Position numbers and translations under genes: made by a program
NCBI RefSeq assembly: GCF_005144965.1
Contig: NZ_CP039704.1
Span: forward strand, 434,001 to 498,000
DNA: 64,000 nucleotides
Reading direction: 5' to 3'
Source: Hankyongella ginsenosidimutans
GTDB lineage: Bacteria; Pseudomonadota; Alphaproteobacteria; Sphingomonadales; Sphingomonadaceae
The notes under the pieces: generated by a model
The model's input: the letters and a program-made list of their open reading frames with translations, nothing else
What the model was told of the DNA's origin: nothing
Database searches by the model: none
Shown here: positions 63,819 through 64,000 of the stretch, one piece after another
Layout: the number at the start of each line of letters is the position of its first letter
How positions within the stretch are numbered: the first letter of the stretch is position 1

Positions 63819-64000
63819 ATGGCCACCTCTTTGATGAATTTTGGGGTCAAGCCGGATTGCGGCGTCGAGGAAGGCGTCTTGGCCTCCAGATCGGGCTTGT
63901 CGCTGGCGCGCCGCACCACAAGACGGTCGCCGATCCGCATGTCGAAGCGCGCGAACCCGCGGTCGAGCAGGCCGGTCCCACTCTCCATGCGGGCGAAACG
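63815..64000 (-). CDS. ftsQ: Cell division protein FtsQ, C-terminal end (partial)
   Basis: 62 residues remain at the window edge. ESGTGLLDRGFARFDMRIGD and RLVVRRASDK match the FtsQ/DivIB C-terminus (dominant LLxRGFxxxDLR pattern). A variable tail ends in [10 protein letters not shown]. The TGA at 63815-63817 overlaps ftsA. The order ftsQ-ftsA-ftsZ confirms the division cluster. Confidence 0.9.
   Translation of the reverse strand, partial: RFARMESGTGLLDRGFARFDMRIGDRLVVRRASDKPDLEAKTPSSTPQSGLTPKFIKEVAI

Overview
The window is high-GC DNA carrying core genes of an alphaproteobacterium. The order ftsQ-ftsA-ftsZ, the ligA-recN-bamD block, the rimP-nusA-ylxR-infB-rbfA-truB-rpsO-pnp run, a RegB/RegA redox two-component pair opposite a senC/SCO1 gene, and an exosortase A cluster all fit that class. 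Sphingomonadales or a near relative is my best guess; this rests on gene content and on the style of an interspersed repeat, not on a tree.

Layout. 1-6681 (+): exosortase A (XrtA) export/glycan cluster: end of a polysaccharide deacetylase, FemAB-like protein, glycosyltransferase, XrtA-EpsI fusion, asparagine-synthase-like amidotransferase and a secreted serine protease. 6678-8350: small accessory stretch with a lone membrane protein, a palindromic repeat, a NYN nuclease and a small unknown protein. 8274-14708 (-): membrane glycosyltransferase, M13 peptidase, molybdopterin oxidoreductase, amidohydrolase and GST. 14858-17548 (-): glycosyltransferase plus flippase. 17636-20805: RegA, RegB, an ankyrin protein and divergent SenC. 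20802-29269: housekeeping and envelope genes (YgjP-like metallopeptidase, PBP1, prepilin peptidase, SmpB, DapA, Slt, GreB). 29399-39660 (-): RNA and translation run. 39804-43998 (-): nitrilase, ModA, deoxyhypusine-synthase-like protein and ornithine decarboxylase-like protein with a structured leader. 44300-48474 (+): threonine-dehydratase-like enzyme, a PEP-CTERM 5'-nucleotidase (a likely XrtA substrate) with a coupled secreted protein, and an EF-hand protein. 48617-52395 (+): flhF, flhG and a FliK-like gene. 52694-57308 (-): ligA, recN, bamD. 57380-59583: glycosyltransferase and TerC. 59794-60958: an AT-richer accessory islet with a toxin-antitoxin-like pair and a probable transposase relic. 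60959-64000 (-): ftsZ, ftsA and the end of ftsQ.

Most genes, including essential ones (infB, nusA, ligA, ftsZ, bamD), are broken by single-base frame changes. Where I worked through a break, adding one base to a short homopolymer usually restored the family sequence and often the 1-4 base overlap with the next gene. I therefore read these as base-calling errors (homopolymer contractions), not pseudogenes. Coordinates of such genes run from the inferred start to the inferred true stop and are not open reading frames in the sequence as given. Intact genes include the S1C protease, NYN protein, regA, regB, dapA, pnp, rpsO, the GNAT gene, ylxR, the deoxyhypusine-synthase-like gene, flhG, recN and terC.

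Themes that link the genes are protein sorting by XrtA with its PEP-CTERM substrate, surface polysaccharide synthesis (four or five glycosyltransferases and a flippase), redox control (RegBA/SenC), polyamine synthesis, and polar flagellar control. The most interesting unexplained element is the overlapping pair at 59794-60561: a short basic protein followed by a protein with an ADP-ribosyltransferase-like H-Y-E pattern.
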